A DNA stretch of 14,609 bases from Burkholderiales bacterium (GCA_014378085.1 JACMOJ010000058.1:1-14609); one strand, 5' to 3'. Shown: positions 7,869-14,330, counted from the first letter of the stretch. Program-made: numbers and translations. Notes: generated from the letters alone by a model not told the origin.

Positions 7869-10274
7869 ATGCTCACCCCGCTGTTCCCCAAAAATGAAGC
7901 TGCGCGCTTGGCGGCACTCCGTTCGCTAAAGATCTTAGACACGCCCCCGGAGCAGCGATTCGACAACATTACCAACTTTGCAAGAGAACTGTTCCAAGTT
8001 CCCATTGCGTTGGTAACCCTTGTAGATCAGCAGCGCCAATGGTTTAAGTCCAGAGTGGGCTTGGACGCCACTGAAACGCCGCGCTCAGTGTCATTCTGCG
8101 GCCACGCCATACTCGCGGAGGAGGTATTTGTCATTGAAGACGCCTCGTTAGATGAACGGTTCCGCGACAATCCTATGGTGACCGGTTTTCCGTTCGTTCG
8201 CTTTTATGCAGGCGTACCGTTAAAGGCCGCGGGTTTTGCCTTGGGCACGTTGTGCATCATCGACTCAACACCGCGTCGCTTCAGCGACCGAGACCGCGCC
8301 TTGCTCAAGGGATTGGCTGGCTGGGTCGAAAGAGAGCTGAACATCCTGAGCGACCTGCAGACGATGGCCATCCGCCTGGAAAGCCAAACACGTCTGGAGG
8401 CCGTGCTCAACGGTATTGCCGAGGGGGTCATTACCAGCGACCGGACTGGCGAAATCTTGACGGCAAACGCCGCAACAGGAACGATCCTTCGCTGTGATGC
8501 CGGTGAGCTGATCGGCCGAAATGTGCGCGACTTGGTGCCGGCGTCTCAACGTGTCAAACACGACGAATACATGCGCAGGCTCGACCAGCTTCCCGGCCAG
8601 TTGCAACGCGCCGGCATGGAAACGATTGCCCTACGCTCCGACGGCAGCGAAATCCCGGTCGAGATCTCCTTTAGCCGCCTCAATTTGGACAATCAACAGA
8701 TTTATTCAGGGATCTTGCGTGATATCAGCGAGCGCAAGCGCATCGATACCATAAAGAGCGAGTTTATCTCGACGGTTAGTCACGAGCTACGCACGCCGCT
8801 CACGTCCATTCGCGGCGCGCTCGGCCTGGTCATCGACGGCATTGCCGGGCATGTTCCCGAGCAAGTCCGCGAGATGATTAACATCGCGCACAACAACAGC
8901 GAGCGGCTGATCCGGTTGATCAATGACATCCTCGACATCGAAAAAATCGAGGCGGGCAAGATGATGCTTGCGCGCGAGGCGGTTGAATTGCGCGACCTCT
9001 TGGAAAGAGCGGTCGCGGACAACGAAGGTTATGCCACCGAACACGGCGTTCGGTTCGAGATTCGAGGGAGTGTCCCGGATCTCTATATCTACGTCGATCA
9101 CGACCGCATGCTACAGGTGCTGACCAACCTGATGTCGAATGCGGCGAAATTCTCGCCTGTAGGAGAAGCCGTGGTGATTTCGGCTGCACTGGTGGGCGGC
9201 AGTGTGCGCATATCGGTGGAAGACCACGGGCCTGGAATTTCCGAAGAGTTCCAACAACGAATTTTTGGCAAGTTTGCACAAGCCGATTCCTCCGACTCAC
9301 GGCAAAAAGGTGGCACAGGGCTCGGGCTCAGCATTACCAAGGCGATCGTTGAGAGCCATGGCGGCACGATTGGATTCGAAGCGGCGCCGGACCACGGCAC
9401 GGTGTTCTATTTCGAGTTGCCCGTGCGTGTCGCACCGCGGTCCGTCGCCGTCACGGGTAATGACGAGGCAGGCCGTGCGCGTATTCTTATCTGCGAGGAC
9501 GATCGGGACATCGCCCAACTGCTATCGATATTGCTCCATCGGGGCGGTTACCTGCCGGAAATTTCCTATACCGCAAAACAAGCCAAGGAACTCCTGGCAC
9601 AGAAATCGTTCGCCGCGATGACCCTCGATCTATCTTTGCCCGGCCAAGACGGCATTTCCCTGTTGCGCGAGCTGCGCAGCCAGGATGCCACACGTGACCT
9701 TCCCATCATCGTCATCTCGGCCAAGGCGGTACAGGGTCAACTGGAGATTAACGGGGACGCGCTCGGCGTGATTGACTGGCTGGAAAAACCCATCGATCCC
9801 GACCGCCTTGCGCGCGGCGTACGTGCCGCAGTGCATGCTGGGGCCGAAGCGCGGCCGAGGATTTTGCATGTCGAAGACGATCAAGATATCCTCTCCGTGG
9901 TCGCCGCTCTGGTCGGTCAGAGCACCCAGTTGGTATCGGCGAGAACAGTGAAGGATGCAGTCCGGCTTTTGACAACTGAAACCTACGATCTCGTCATCCT
10001 CGACATGGTGTTGCCCGATGGACCCGGCGAAAATGTGCTGCCGCTGATTCAACATGGTATCGGAACTGGAACACCAGTTATTATTTTTTCTGCGCATGAT
10101 GTCTCGCGCGATATGGTGGCAAACATCGAGGCGGTGCTGGTCAAATCTAAAACAAGCAACGACGAGCTGCTGCGCACGATTAAGTCGTATATCGGGCGCG
10201 TCCGCACAAACGGCGCAAGCTCCCAAAGTCGGCCGATAGAATTGAATCCGCATGAGAACGAAGGGACGGCATGA
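7869..10274 (+). CDS. Hybrid sensor histidine kinase, GAF-PAS-HisKA-HATPase-REC-REC
   Basis: An 801-residue kinase with no membrane segment, so it is probably a cytoplasmic sensor. A GAF domain spans about 20-165 (LDTPPEQRFDNITNFAREL; SFCGHAI with Cys77), and a PAS domain about 175-288 ending in GILRDISERKR. The HisKA dimerisation helix carries phospho-accepting His305 in STVSHELRTPLTS. The ATPase domain has the N box with Asn424 (NLMSNAAKFS), Asp452 in EDHGPGIS, and the G2 box GGTGLGLS at 481-488. Two receivers follow: REC1 (about 537-655) with Glu543/Asp544/Asp545, phospho-Asp587 and Lys640; REC2 (about 663-775) with Glu669/Asp670/Asp671, phospho-Asp712 and Lys759, which is followed by Ser rather than the usual Pro. 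The signal is unknown. Its stop overlaps the next gene as ATGA, so the two are translationally coupled. Confidence 0.93.
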   Translation: MLTPLFPKNEAARLAALRSLKILDTPPEQRFDNITNFARELFQVPIALVTLVDQQRQWFKSRVGLDATETPRSVSFCGHAILAEEVFVIEDASLDERFRDNPMVTGFPFVRFYAGVPLKAAGFALGTLCIIDSTPRRFSDRDRALLKGLAGWVERELNILSDLQTMAIRLESQTRLEAVLNGIAEGVITSDRTGEILTANAATGTILRCDAGELIGRNVRDLVPASQRVKHDEYMRRLDQLPGQLQRAGMETIALRSDGSEIPVEISFSRLNLDNQQIYSGILRDISERKRIDTIKSEFISTVSHELRTPLTSIRGALGLVIDGIAGHVPEQVREMINIAHNNSERLIRLINDILDIEKIEAGKMMLAREAVELRDLLERAVADNEGYATEHGVRFEIRGSVPDLYIYVDHDRMLQVLTNLMSNAAKFSPVGEAVVISAALVGGSVRISVEDHGPGISEEFQQRIFGKFAQADSSDSRQKGGTGLGLSITKAIVESHGGTIGFEAAPDHGTVFYFELPVRVAPRSVAVTGNDEAGRARILICEDDRDIAQLLSILLHRGGYLPEISYTAKQAKELLAQKSFAAMTLDLSLPGQDGISLLRELRSQDATRDLPIIVISAKAVQGQLEINGDALGVIDWLEKPIDPDRLARGVRAAVHAGAEARPRILHVEDDQDILSVVAALVGQSTQLVSARTVKDAVRLLTTETYDLVILDMVLPDGPGENVLPLIQHGIGTGTPVIIFSAHDVSRDMVANIEAVLVKSKTSNDELLRTIKSYIGRVRTNGASSQSRPIELNPHENEGTA

Positions 10275-10657
10275 GTTCATTGCAGCGCATTATGTGTGTC
10301 GAAGACGAGCCAGATATCCGGTCGATAGTGAAACTCGCGCTAGAGGCAATCGGCGGATTCAGCGTCTTGATGTGCGCCTCGGGCAAAGAGGCGCTTGAGA
10401 AGGCGGTGGCGTTCGCGCCCGATTTCATCCTGCTCGATGCGATGATGCCGGGTATGGACGGCCCATCGACGCTAAAGGCGTTGCGCGACATTCCGGCGCT
10501 GGCTAACGTGCCGATCGCCTTTATGACGGCTAAGGTTCAATCATCTGAAATAGCCGGGTTCAAGGCGCTTGGCGCAATCGACGTAATCGCCAAGCCGTTT
10601 AATGCGCGAACACTCTCCGATACCGTGAGGTCTCTGTGGGAACAGCGGGCAGGCTAA
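10271..10657 (+). CDS. Single-domain CheY-like response regulator
   Basis: A 128-residue stand-alone receiver with all key residues: Glu11/Asp12 in the acidic pocket (MCVEDEPDI), phospho-acceptor Asp56 in LLDAMMPGMDG, Thr87 in FMTAK, and Lys108-Pro109 in IAKPF. There is no DNA-binding or enzymatic output domain, so it must act by binding a partner or by passing phosphate on. Its ATG overlaps the kinase stop (ATGA), and the Hpt gene follows after 67 bp. The arrangement suggests that it receives phosphate from the kinase directly or through the Hpt protein. Confidence 0.92.
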   Translation: MSSLQRIMCVEDEPDIRSIVKLALEAIGGFSVLMCASGKEALEKAVAFAPDFILLDAMMPGMDGPSTLKALRDIPALANVPIAFMTAKVQSSEIAGFKALGAIDVIAKPFNARTLSDTVRSLWEQRAG

Positions 10658-10724
10658 CAAGTCGCAGTGCCGACGACCGATCTCCGTTGCTGGCCAACAA
10701 CCCAATGCTCGGCAAAGCTGAGAC

Positions 10725-11120
10725 ATGAACGGTACGCCGGATCGAGACGAAAAGTTTCAGATAATCTGCGATAAGTTCGACGCAAAGCTGCCGGTGCGCA
10801 TCTTAGCAATCGAAACGTCTTGGGCCCGTGCGGCTGCAGGCGGTGATGTTGAAGCCGTACAGTCGCTGCATCTGGCGCTACATTCTTTGGCGGGCAGCGC
10901 CGGGACATTTGACCGACCCGAGTTGGGGGCAATCGCGAAGGCCTTAGAACGCCGGATAGAAGAATCCCTTAATGGCGTCACGCTGCCACTTGGAACGCTT
11001 GAACCACTGCTACCTTTACTCGACGAATTGCGACAAGCCGCTCGCATTCCGGCAAGAGCCGCCTCGGAGGCTAACGCGGCTGGCCCAAACGGGCCTCACG
11101 AAATCGACAAACCAGCGTAA
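10725..11120 (+). CDS. Histidine phosphotransfer (Hpt) domain protein
   Basis: A 131-residue, mostly helical protein. The phosphotransfer motif is LHLALHSLAGSAGTF, with His53 as the expected phosphorylated residue in the HSLAGSAG pattern typical of Hpt domains. The helix before it (RILAIETSWARAAAGGDVEAVQS) and the one after (PELGAIAKALERRIEES) complete the four-helix bundle over about residues 10-105. The last 25 residues are a disordered Ala/Pro-rich tail. It completes the phosphorelay with the hybrid kinase and receiver upstream, shuttling phosphate between receivers in the cytoplasm. ATG 10725 has only a weak GAG upstream. No other domain is fused to it, so its downstream target is unknown. 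Confidence 0.88.
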   Translation: MNGTPDRDEKFQIICDKFDAKLPVRILAIETSWARAAAGGDVEAVQSLHLALHSLAGSAGTFDRPELGAIAKALERRIEESLNGVTLPLGTLEPLLPLLDELRQAARIPARAASEANAAGPNGPHEIDKPA

Positions 11121-11153
11121 TCCAAGCTGCCCCTTGATTGTTGTCGAACGCCG

Positions 11154-11166
11154 CCCGGTTGCCGGG
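11154..11166. terminator. Small GC-rich hairpin between convergent Hpt and Bug genes
   Basis: CCCGG, a TTG loop and CCGGG form a 5-bp perfect stem in the 83-bp gap between convergent stop codons. No T run follows on either strand, so its role as a terminator is only suggested by position. Confidence 0.3.
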
Positions 11167-11174
11167 TAGCCCTC

Positions 11175-11206
11175 GTGCAGTGGTGCAGTGGTGCATTCGT
11201 GCATCA
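11175..11206. repeat. Four 8-bp tandem repeats (GTGCAGTG-like) ending on a stop codon
   Basis: Units GTGCAGTG, GTGCAGTG, GTGCATTC and GTGCATCA abut; GTGCA is constant. The last unit contains the TGA stop of the Bug receptor on the minus strand (11204-11206). The repeat therefore begins exactly where that coding sequence ends. Confidence 0.75.
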
Positions 11207-12178
11207 GTCAGCCTTGACGTTGGCCGCTTTGATCACCGGTGCCCACTGCGCGATTTCTTGCTCGATAAAAGCGGTGTACTCGCGCTCGCCTTGACCCGAA
11301 GGCACCACACCGATTTCAGCGTAACGCGCCCTTAAATCCAACATCGCGAGGCAGCGCTGCACCGCATCTTGTAAGGATTCGATGATGACCTGCGGCGTAC
11401 GCGCGGGCGCTGAAATACCAAACCATGCCGTACCAACCACACCCGGAATATGTTCATTGATGGTTGGCACGTTGGGTAGCGCCGGCAGACGCTTGGCCGA
11501 CGAAATGGCGAGGCTACGCAGCTTGCCACTGCGAATGTAGCCGAGCGAGGCCGGAAGCCCATCGAAGAGCGCGTCGATTTGCCCTGATACAAGGTCAACG
11601 ATTGCAGGGCCGGTGCCTTTGTAGGGGACGTGTTGGATATCGATACCCGCTCTGATTTTTAACAACTCGCCCGTCAGATGACCAGCGGAGCCGGGCCCGG
11701 CCGAGGCGAATGTCAACCTGCCTGGCTGCTGCCGAGCGAGACTGATGAATTCCGGAAACGACTTGGCAGGGTGGTCGGCGCGCACTAAAAAACCGTTAGC
11801 GAAGGAGCCGATCATCACAACGTGCACAAACCCCGCAACAGGTTGGTACGGCGTCTTTCCGTACACCAAGGGCGCGGTTGCAATGGAGGCGTTGTTTGAC
11901 ATCAACAGCGTGTAACCGTCCGGTGCCGCTTTGGCGACAACATCGGCACCGATAGTGCCGGAGGCACCTGGCCGATTTTCGATCAGCAACGGTTGTTGAA
12001 GCATCTCAAGGAATTTTGGTGCCAAAAGCCGAGCGATGATGTCGCTGCCGCCACCGGGCGCAAACGGCACCACGAGTTTTACCGGTTTGGCGGGCCAACG
12101 CGCCAGTGCTGAAGTCGGCGTAGTGCGGGCAGCCAACGCGCCAGCGGCCGCCGTCAACAAGAACCCGCGGCGATTCAT
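11204..12178 (-). CDS. Bug/TctC-family tripartite tricarboxylate transporter substrate-binding receptor
   Basis: A 324-residue periplasmic solute receptor. The signal peptide MNRRGFLLTAAAGALAA, with a twin Arg followed by GFLL, is compatible with Tat export, and cleavage is likely near TSALA/RWPAK. Family signatures follow: VKLVVPFAPGGGSDIIARL, the ENRPGASGTIGADVVAKAAPDGYTLL block, FASAGPGSAGHLTGELL, and HVPYKGTGPAIVDLVSGQID. Such receptors bind carboxylated ligands; the ligand here is unknown. A longer frame opens at 12226, but ATG 12176-12178 has a GGGAG site 7 nt upstream and puts the signal peptide at the N-terminus. No TctA/TctB membrane partners are adjacent, as is common for orphan Bug proteins. 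It is divergent from the flavin monooxygenase, with a shared palindromic operator candidate between them, suggesting co-regulated uptake and breakdown of a compound. Confidence 0.92.
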   Translation of the reverse strand: MNRRGFLLTAAAGALAARTTPTSALARWPAKPVKLVVPFAPGGGSDIIARLLAPKFLEMLQQPLLIENRPGASGTIGADVVAKAAPDGYTLLMSNNASIATAPLVYGKTPYQPVAGFVHVVMIGSFANGFLVRADHPAKSFPEFISLARQQPGRLTFASAGPGSAGHLTGELLKIRAGIDIQHVPYKGTGPAIVDLVSGQIDALFDGLPASLGYIRSGKLRSLAISSAKRLPALPNVPTINEHIPGVVGTAWFGISAPARTPQVIIESLQDAVQRCLAMLDLRARYAEIGVVPSGQGEREYTAFIEQEIAQWAPVIKAANVKAD

Positions 12179-12185
12179 ACAACCG

Positions 12186-12190
12186 CTCCC
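12186..12190 (-). promoter_or_regulatory. Ribosome binding site (GGGAG) that sets the Bug receptor start
   Basis: On the minus strand GGGAG lies 7 nt before ATG 12178, supporting that start over the longer frame beginning at 12226. Confidence 0.65.
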
Positions 12191-12199
12191 GCCAGCTCG

Positions 12200-12205
12200 C
12201 CTATA
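12200..12205 (-). promoter_or_regulatory. Candidate -10 element for the Bug receptor gene
   Basis: On the minus strand TATAGG directly follows the 12-bp palindrome. It would give a leader of about 20 nt before the ATG. A convincing -35 is not visible (ATGTGG at 17-bp spacing is poor), so an activator or weak promoter is possible. Confidence 0.35.
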
Positions 12206-12206
12206 C

Positions 12207-12218
12207 TTGTCCGGACAA
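12207..12218. promoter_or_regulatory. 12-bp perfect palindrome TTGTCCGGACAA, candidate GntR-type operator
   Basis: TTGTCCGGACAA is a perfect inverted repeat in the 103-bp divergent region between the Bug receptor and the monooxygenase. FadR-subfamily GntR regulators commonly bind TNGTN(0-3)ACNA-type palindromes, which this fits (TTGT...ACAA). It sits immediately upstream of the candidate -10 of the Bug gene, where a bound repressor would block polymerase. No regulator gene lies in the window, so the binder is inferred. Confidence 0.6.
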
Positions 12219-12223
12219 ATTTC

Positions 12224-12231
12224 CACATGTG
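12224..12231. promoter_or_regulatory. 8-bp palindrome CACATGTG in the divergent promoter region
   Basis: A second perfect palindrome begins 6 bp after the TTGTCCGGACAA element. It is short enough to be chance, but its position between divergent genes makes an accessory binding site possible. Confidence 0.25.
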
Positions 12232-12281
12232 CAGCAGGTTAGCACGACCCGCGTTCATCTTTATTCATAAACTGTGTCCTC

Positions 12282-13505
12282 ATGCTGAAATCTGCGCCAA
12301 CGCAAGACTGTGTACTCATCGCGGGCGCCGGTCCGGTTGGGCTCACGCTAGCGTTGTGTCTGGCAGAGGCGGGTGTCTACGTAAAGTTGTTTGAAGCCGC
12401 GCCCGATATCGTTGAGGATTTGCGCGCCTCGACGTTTCACCCCCCGACGCTCGATATGCTTGATCAGTTCTGCATCACTGATGAACTCATCGCACAGGGG
12501 CTGATTTGTCCGCATTGGCAGATTCGCCTCCACCCGAGCGGAGACCGTGCCGTGTTTGATCTCGCCGCCATCGCCAAGCACACTAAACATCCTTACCGAC
12601 TGCAGTGTGAACAGTGGAAGTTATCGCGTGCGGTGTTGTCGCGCATTACGCACCACAAAAATGTCGAGCTGCACTTTTCTAGCGTCGTTGTCAGTGCGGA
12701 GCAGGATGCTTCCGGCGTCACGTTGGTCGTTGAGCAGGGCGGAGAGCGGGGCGGAGAGCAGCGCACAGTCACGGGCCGTTACGCGGTCGGCTGTGACGGC
12801 GCACGCAGTGTCATCCGACACGCGATGGGCGTCGAGTTTTCGGGCGAAACTTACCCTGAAACAACAATTCTTGCGACCACCCGTTTCCCGTTCGACGAAC
12901 ATCTGCCGGGATTATCGAATGTCAGTTATTGCTGGAAAGCGGCGGGTGGTAATTTCAGTTTGCTGCGTTTGCCCGGCGTGTGGCGCACCAGCATTTATCC
13001 GGCGGAAGATCGGTCGATCGAGGAGTCCCTATCCCCCGCGGCCATCGCCCAGAGCTTGGCGGAAATTGTGCCGGCAGCGGGGAACACCGAGGTGCTTGAG
13101 GTGCGTCCGTATCGGGTACACCAACGCATCGCCACACAATACCGGCAAGGCAGGTTGCTATTGGCGGGGGATGCCGCACACTTGAACAGCCCGGCGGGTG
13201 GCATGGGGATGAATGGCGGCGTCCACGACGCGTTTAATCTTGCCGACAAACTGGCGAGGGTGTGGCGCGGCGAAACCGAGTCGCTACTCGATTTGTATGA
13301 ACGCCAGCGCCGTCCGATTGCGCAACAACAAATCATCGCGCAGGCCGACACCAATCGCGTTCGTATGCGCGAGCGCGACCCTGCCAAACGCCAGGAAATT
13401 CTCGATGGTTTCAAGGCTGTCATCGCCGAGCCCGAGAAATTACGCGTCCACTTGCTCAAGACCTCAATGATCACTGGGCTTAAACAGGCCGCTGCCATTA
13501 GTTAA
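12282..13505 (+). CDS. FAD-dependent monooxygenase of the PHBH/MhpA/UbiH fold
   Basis: A 407-residue group A flavoprotein monooxygenase. The N-terminal dinucleotide-binding motif is VLIAGAGPVGLTLALCLAEAG (Gly15, Gly17, Gly20), ending in an acidic residue in LFEAAP. The DG motif GCDGARSVIR contains Asp172, and the GD motif LLLAGDAAHLNSPAGGMGMN contains Asp297; all three are the FAD/NAD(P)H-binding fingerprints of the family. Such enzymes use NAD(P)H and O2 to hydroxylate phenolic or related aromatic acids, often before ring cleavage; the substrate is unknown. RASTFHPPTLDML resembles the N-domain of MhpA-like hydroxylases. A 12-bp direct repeat at 12737-12758 adds a short GGER/GGEQ insertion near residues 154-160. 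It is divergent from the Bug receptor and convergent with the decarboxylase/isomerase-like gene. ATG 12282 has no strong ribosome binding site. Confidence 0.9.
   Translation: MLKSAPTQDCVLIAGAGPVGLTLALCLAEAGVYVKLFEAAPDIVEDLRASTFHPPTLDMLDQFCITDELIAQGLICPHWQIRLHPSGDRAVFDLAAIAKHTKHPYRLQCEQWKLSRAVLSRITHHKNVELHFSSVVVSAEQDASGVTLVVEQGGERGGEQRTVTGRYAVGCDGARSVIRHAMGVEFSGETYPETTILATTRFPFDEHLPGLSNVSYCWKAAGGNFSLLRLPGVWRTSIYPAEDRSIEESLSPAAIAQSLAEIVPAAGNTEVLEVRPYRVHQRIATQYRQGRLLLAGDAAHLNSPAGGMGMNGGVHDAFNLADKLARVWRGETESLLDLYERQRRPIAQQQIIAQADTNRVRMRERDPAKRQEILDGFKAVIAEPEKLRVHLLKTSMITGLKQAAAIS
12737..12758 (+). repeat. In-gene 12-bp direct repeat (GGGCGGAGAGC)
   Basis: Two copies of GGGCGGAGAGC lie 12 bp apart in the monooxygenase gene and are read as GGER and GGEQ. 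The insertion is in frame and lies in a surface-loop-like stretch before the DG motif. Confidence 0.5.
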
Positions 13506-13570
13506 GTTCGGTTAGGTCGGATAAGGTCGGATTAGGTCGGATTAGGTCGGGTTCGGTCGGGTTCGGTCGG
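13501..13570. repeat. About seven 10-bp tandem repeats (GTTAGGTCGG-like) spanning two convergent stop codons
   Basis: Consecutive units are GTTAAGTTCG, GTTAGGTCGG, ATAAGGTCGG, ATTAGGTCGG (twice) and GTTCGGTCGG (twice). The first holds the TAA stop of the monooxygenase (13503-13505). A middle unit holds the TAA stop of the minus-strand gene (13532-13534), and the last units encode its C-terminal tail PTEPDRTRPNPT. Neighbouring units are more alike than distant ones, as expected from stepwise duplication. Confidence 0.9.
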
Positions 13571-14299
13571 AGAAGCGAGAAGCGCCGCGAGTTTAGGCGC
13601 AGCGCTGCGCAAGGTTGGACTTGCGGCGGTATTGAGCTGCTGGGATAACCACCAAGCCCCACAGATGTTTGAAGACAGTAGTGCGATGTCGTTTTTTGCG
13701 GCGGCAAGAATGGTGGGTAGGGTCGTCATCCCGGTTCCAGACATGATGATTGCACCGTGCCCACCCGCATTTACCGCTTGTAGGCATTCACCGACTTCAT
13801 CGCTTTGTAGTTCGTATGCGCGGAAATTCTCTCCCGTACTCACGACTTGTGTCACAGCAATGCCGGCACTTTTCCAGTACGCCACTGACTGCTTGGTCAG
13901 CCAGTCAGGGTACGGTGAAATGAGCACAATGGCGTCGCAATCAATTGCGCGGAGAGCGTCAACAATTGCCAGACCCGCGGTACGAACAGGTACACCGGAA
14001 CCTGCGCTTAACCTTTCGCATAACGCGGTATCCGCCTGCACGCCGCCGCCATAGGTGGCGCCGGTAACCCCGATATAGTGCGCGGCAATATCGAGTTCAC
14101 CAAAGCTCGCTAGGCAGTTTGCGTAGTGGCTAGGGTAGGCCGCCAAGCGCGTCGCGAGGTCGGCTTTAACAACCGGCAGACGTGCAGTGTGGATTGCCAC
14201 GGTTTGGGGCAACAAGGCCGCCAACTCGGGCTCAACGGTCGGATTTGCAGGCGGCACGACGATGCCAACACGGCGCAACAATTGATAGATTTTTATCAC
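13532..14299 (-). CDS. Maleate isomerase/arylmalonate decarboxylase (Asp/Glu racemase superfamily)-like protein lacking the catalytic cysteines
   Basis: A 255-residue protein with the two-lobed Asp/Glu racemase-superfamily pattern: RVGIVVPPANPTVEPEL at 10-26, a first lobe ending in HYIGVTGATYGGG (74-86), then IVLISPYPDWLTKQSVAYW (124-142) and AIIMSGTGMTTLPTI (183-197). Active members use a Cys in each lobe (isomerases and racemases) or only in the second lobe (arylmalonate decarboxylase). Here the first site reads VTGAT, and the second, usually S-C-T-N or S-C-G-G, reads S-G-T-G with Gly188. It may be inactive, have another chemistry, or bind ligand only. The final 12 residues come from a DNA tandem repeat. 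The start is GTG 14299, with no good ribosome binding site; TTG codons 18 and 21 bp in are alternatives. Beside the Bug receptor and monooxygenase, a role with a carboxylic acid is likely. Confidence 0.8.
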   Translation of the reverse strand: MIKIYQLLRRVGIVVPPANPTVEPELAALLPQTVAIHTARLPVVKADLATRLAAYPSHYANCLASFGELDIAAHYIGVTGATYGGGVQADTALCERLSAGSGVPVRTAGLAIVDALRAIDCDAIVLISPYPDWLTKQSVAYWKSAGIAVTQVVSTGENFRAYELQSDEVGECLQAVNAGGHGAIIMSGTGMTTLPTILAAAKNDIALLSSNICGAWWLSQQLNTAASPTLRSAAPKLAALLASPTEPDRTRPNPT

Positions 14300-14303
14300 A
14301 GTC

Positions 14304-14309
14304 CAATAT
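14304..14309 (-). promoter_or_regulatory. Candidate -10 (TATATT) close to the GTG start of the racemase-like gene
   Basis: On the minus strand TATATT lies 4 nt before GTG 14299, so a transcript starting from it would be leaderless or nearly so. No clear -35 is seen at 17 bp. Confidence 0.3.
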
Positions 14310-14314
14310 AATTT

Positions 14315-14330
14315 TTGTGCGGCTGCACAA
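14315..14330. promoter_or_regulatory. Inverted repeat TTGTGC-GGCT-GCACAA upstream of the racemase-like gene
   Basis: Perfect 6-bp arms around a 4-bp centre lie just upstream of the candidate -10 of the minus-strand gene. No T run follows on the minus strand, so an operator is more likely than a terminator. The arms end in TTGT/ACAA, like the palindrome at 12207-12218, but the spacing and centre differ. Confidence 0.4.

Noticed and set aside
12179..12226. Longer start for the Bug receptor
   Set aside because: It would bury the signal peptide behind 16 residues, and it covers the palindrome and the ribosome binding site of the shorter start.
13501..13570. Repeat array considered as a CRISPR or iteron origin
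   Set aside because: Units are 10 bp with no spacers, and no cas, replication or partition gene is nearby.
13597..13610. 14-bp perfect palindrome GCGCAGCGCTGCGC
   Set aside because: It lies within the coding sequence of the racemase-like gene in an Ala/Arg-rich stretch where GC-rich palindromes arise easily; no T run follows to suggest a terminator.
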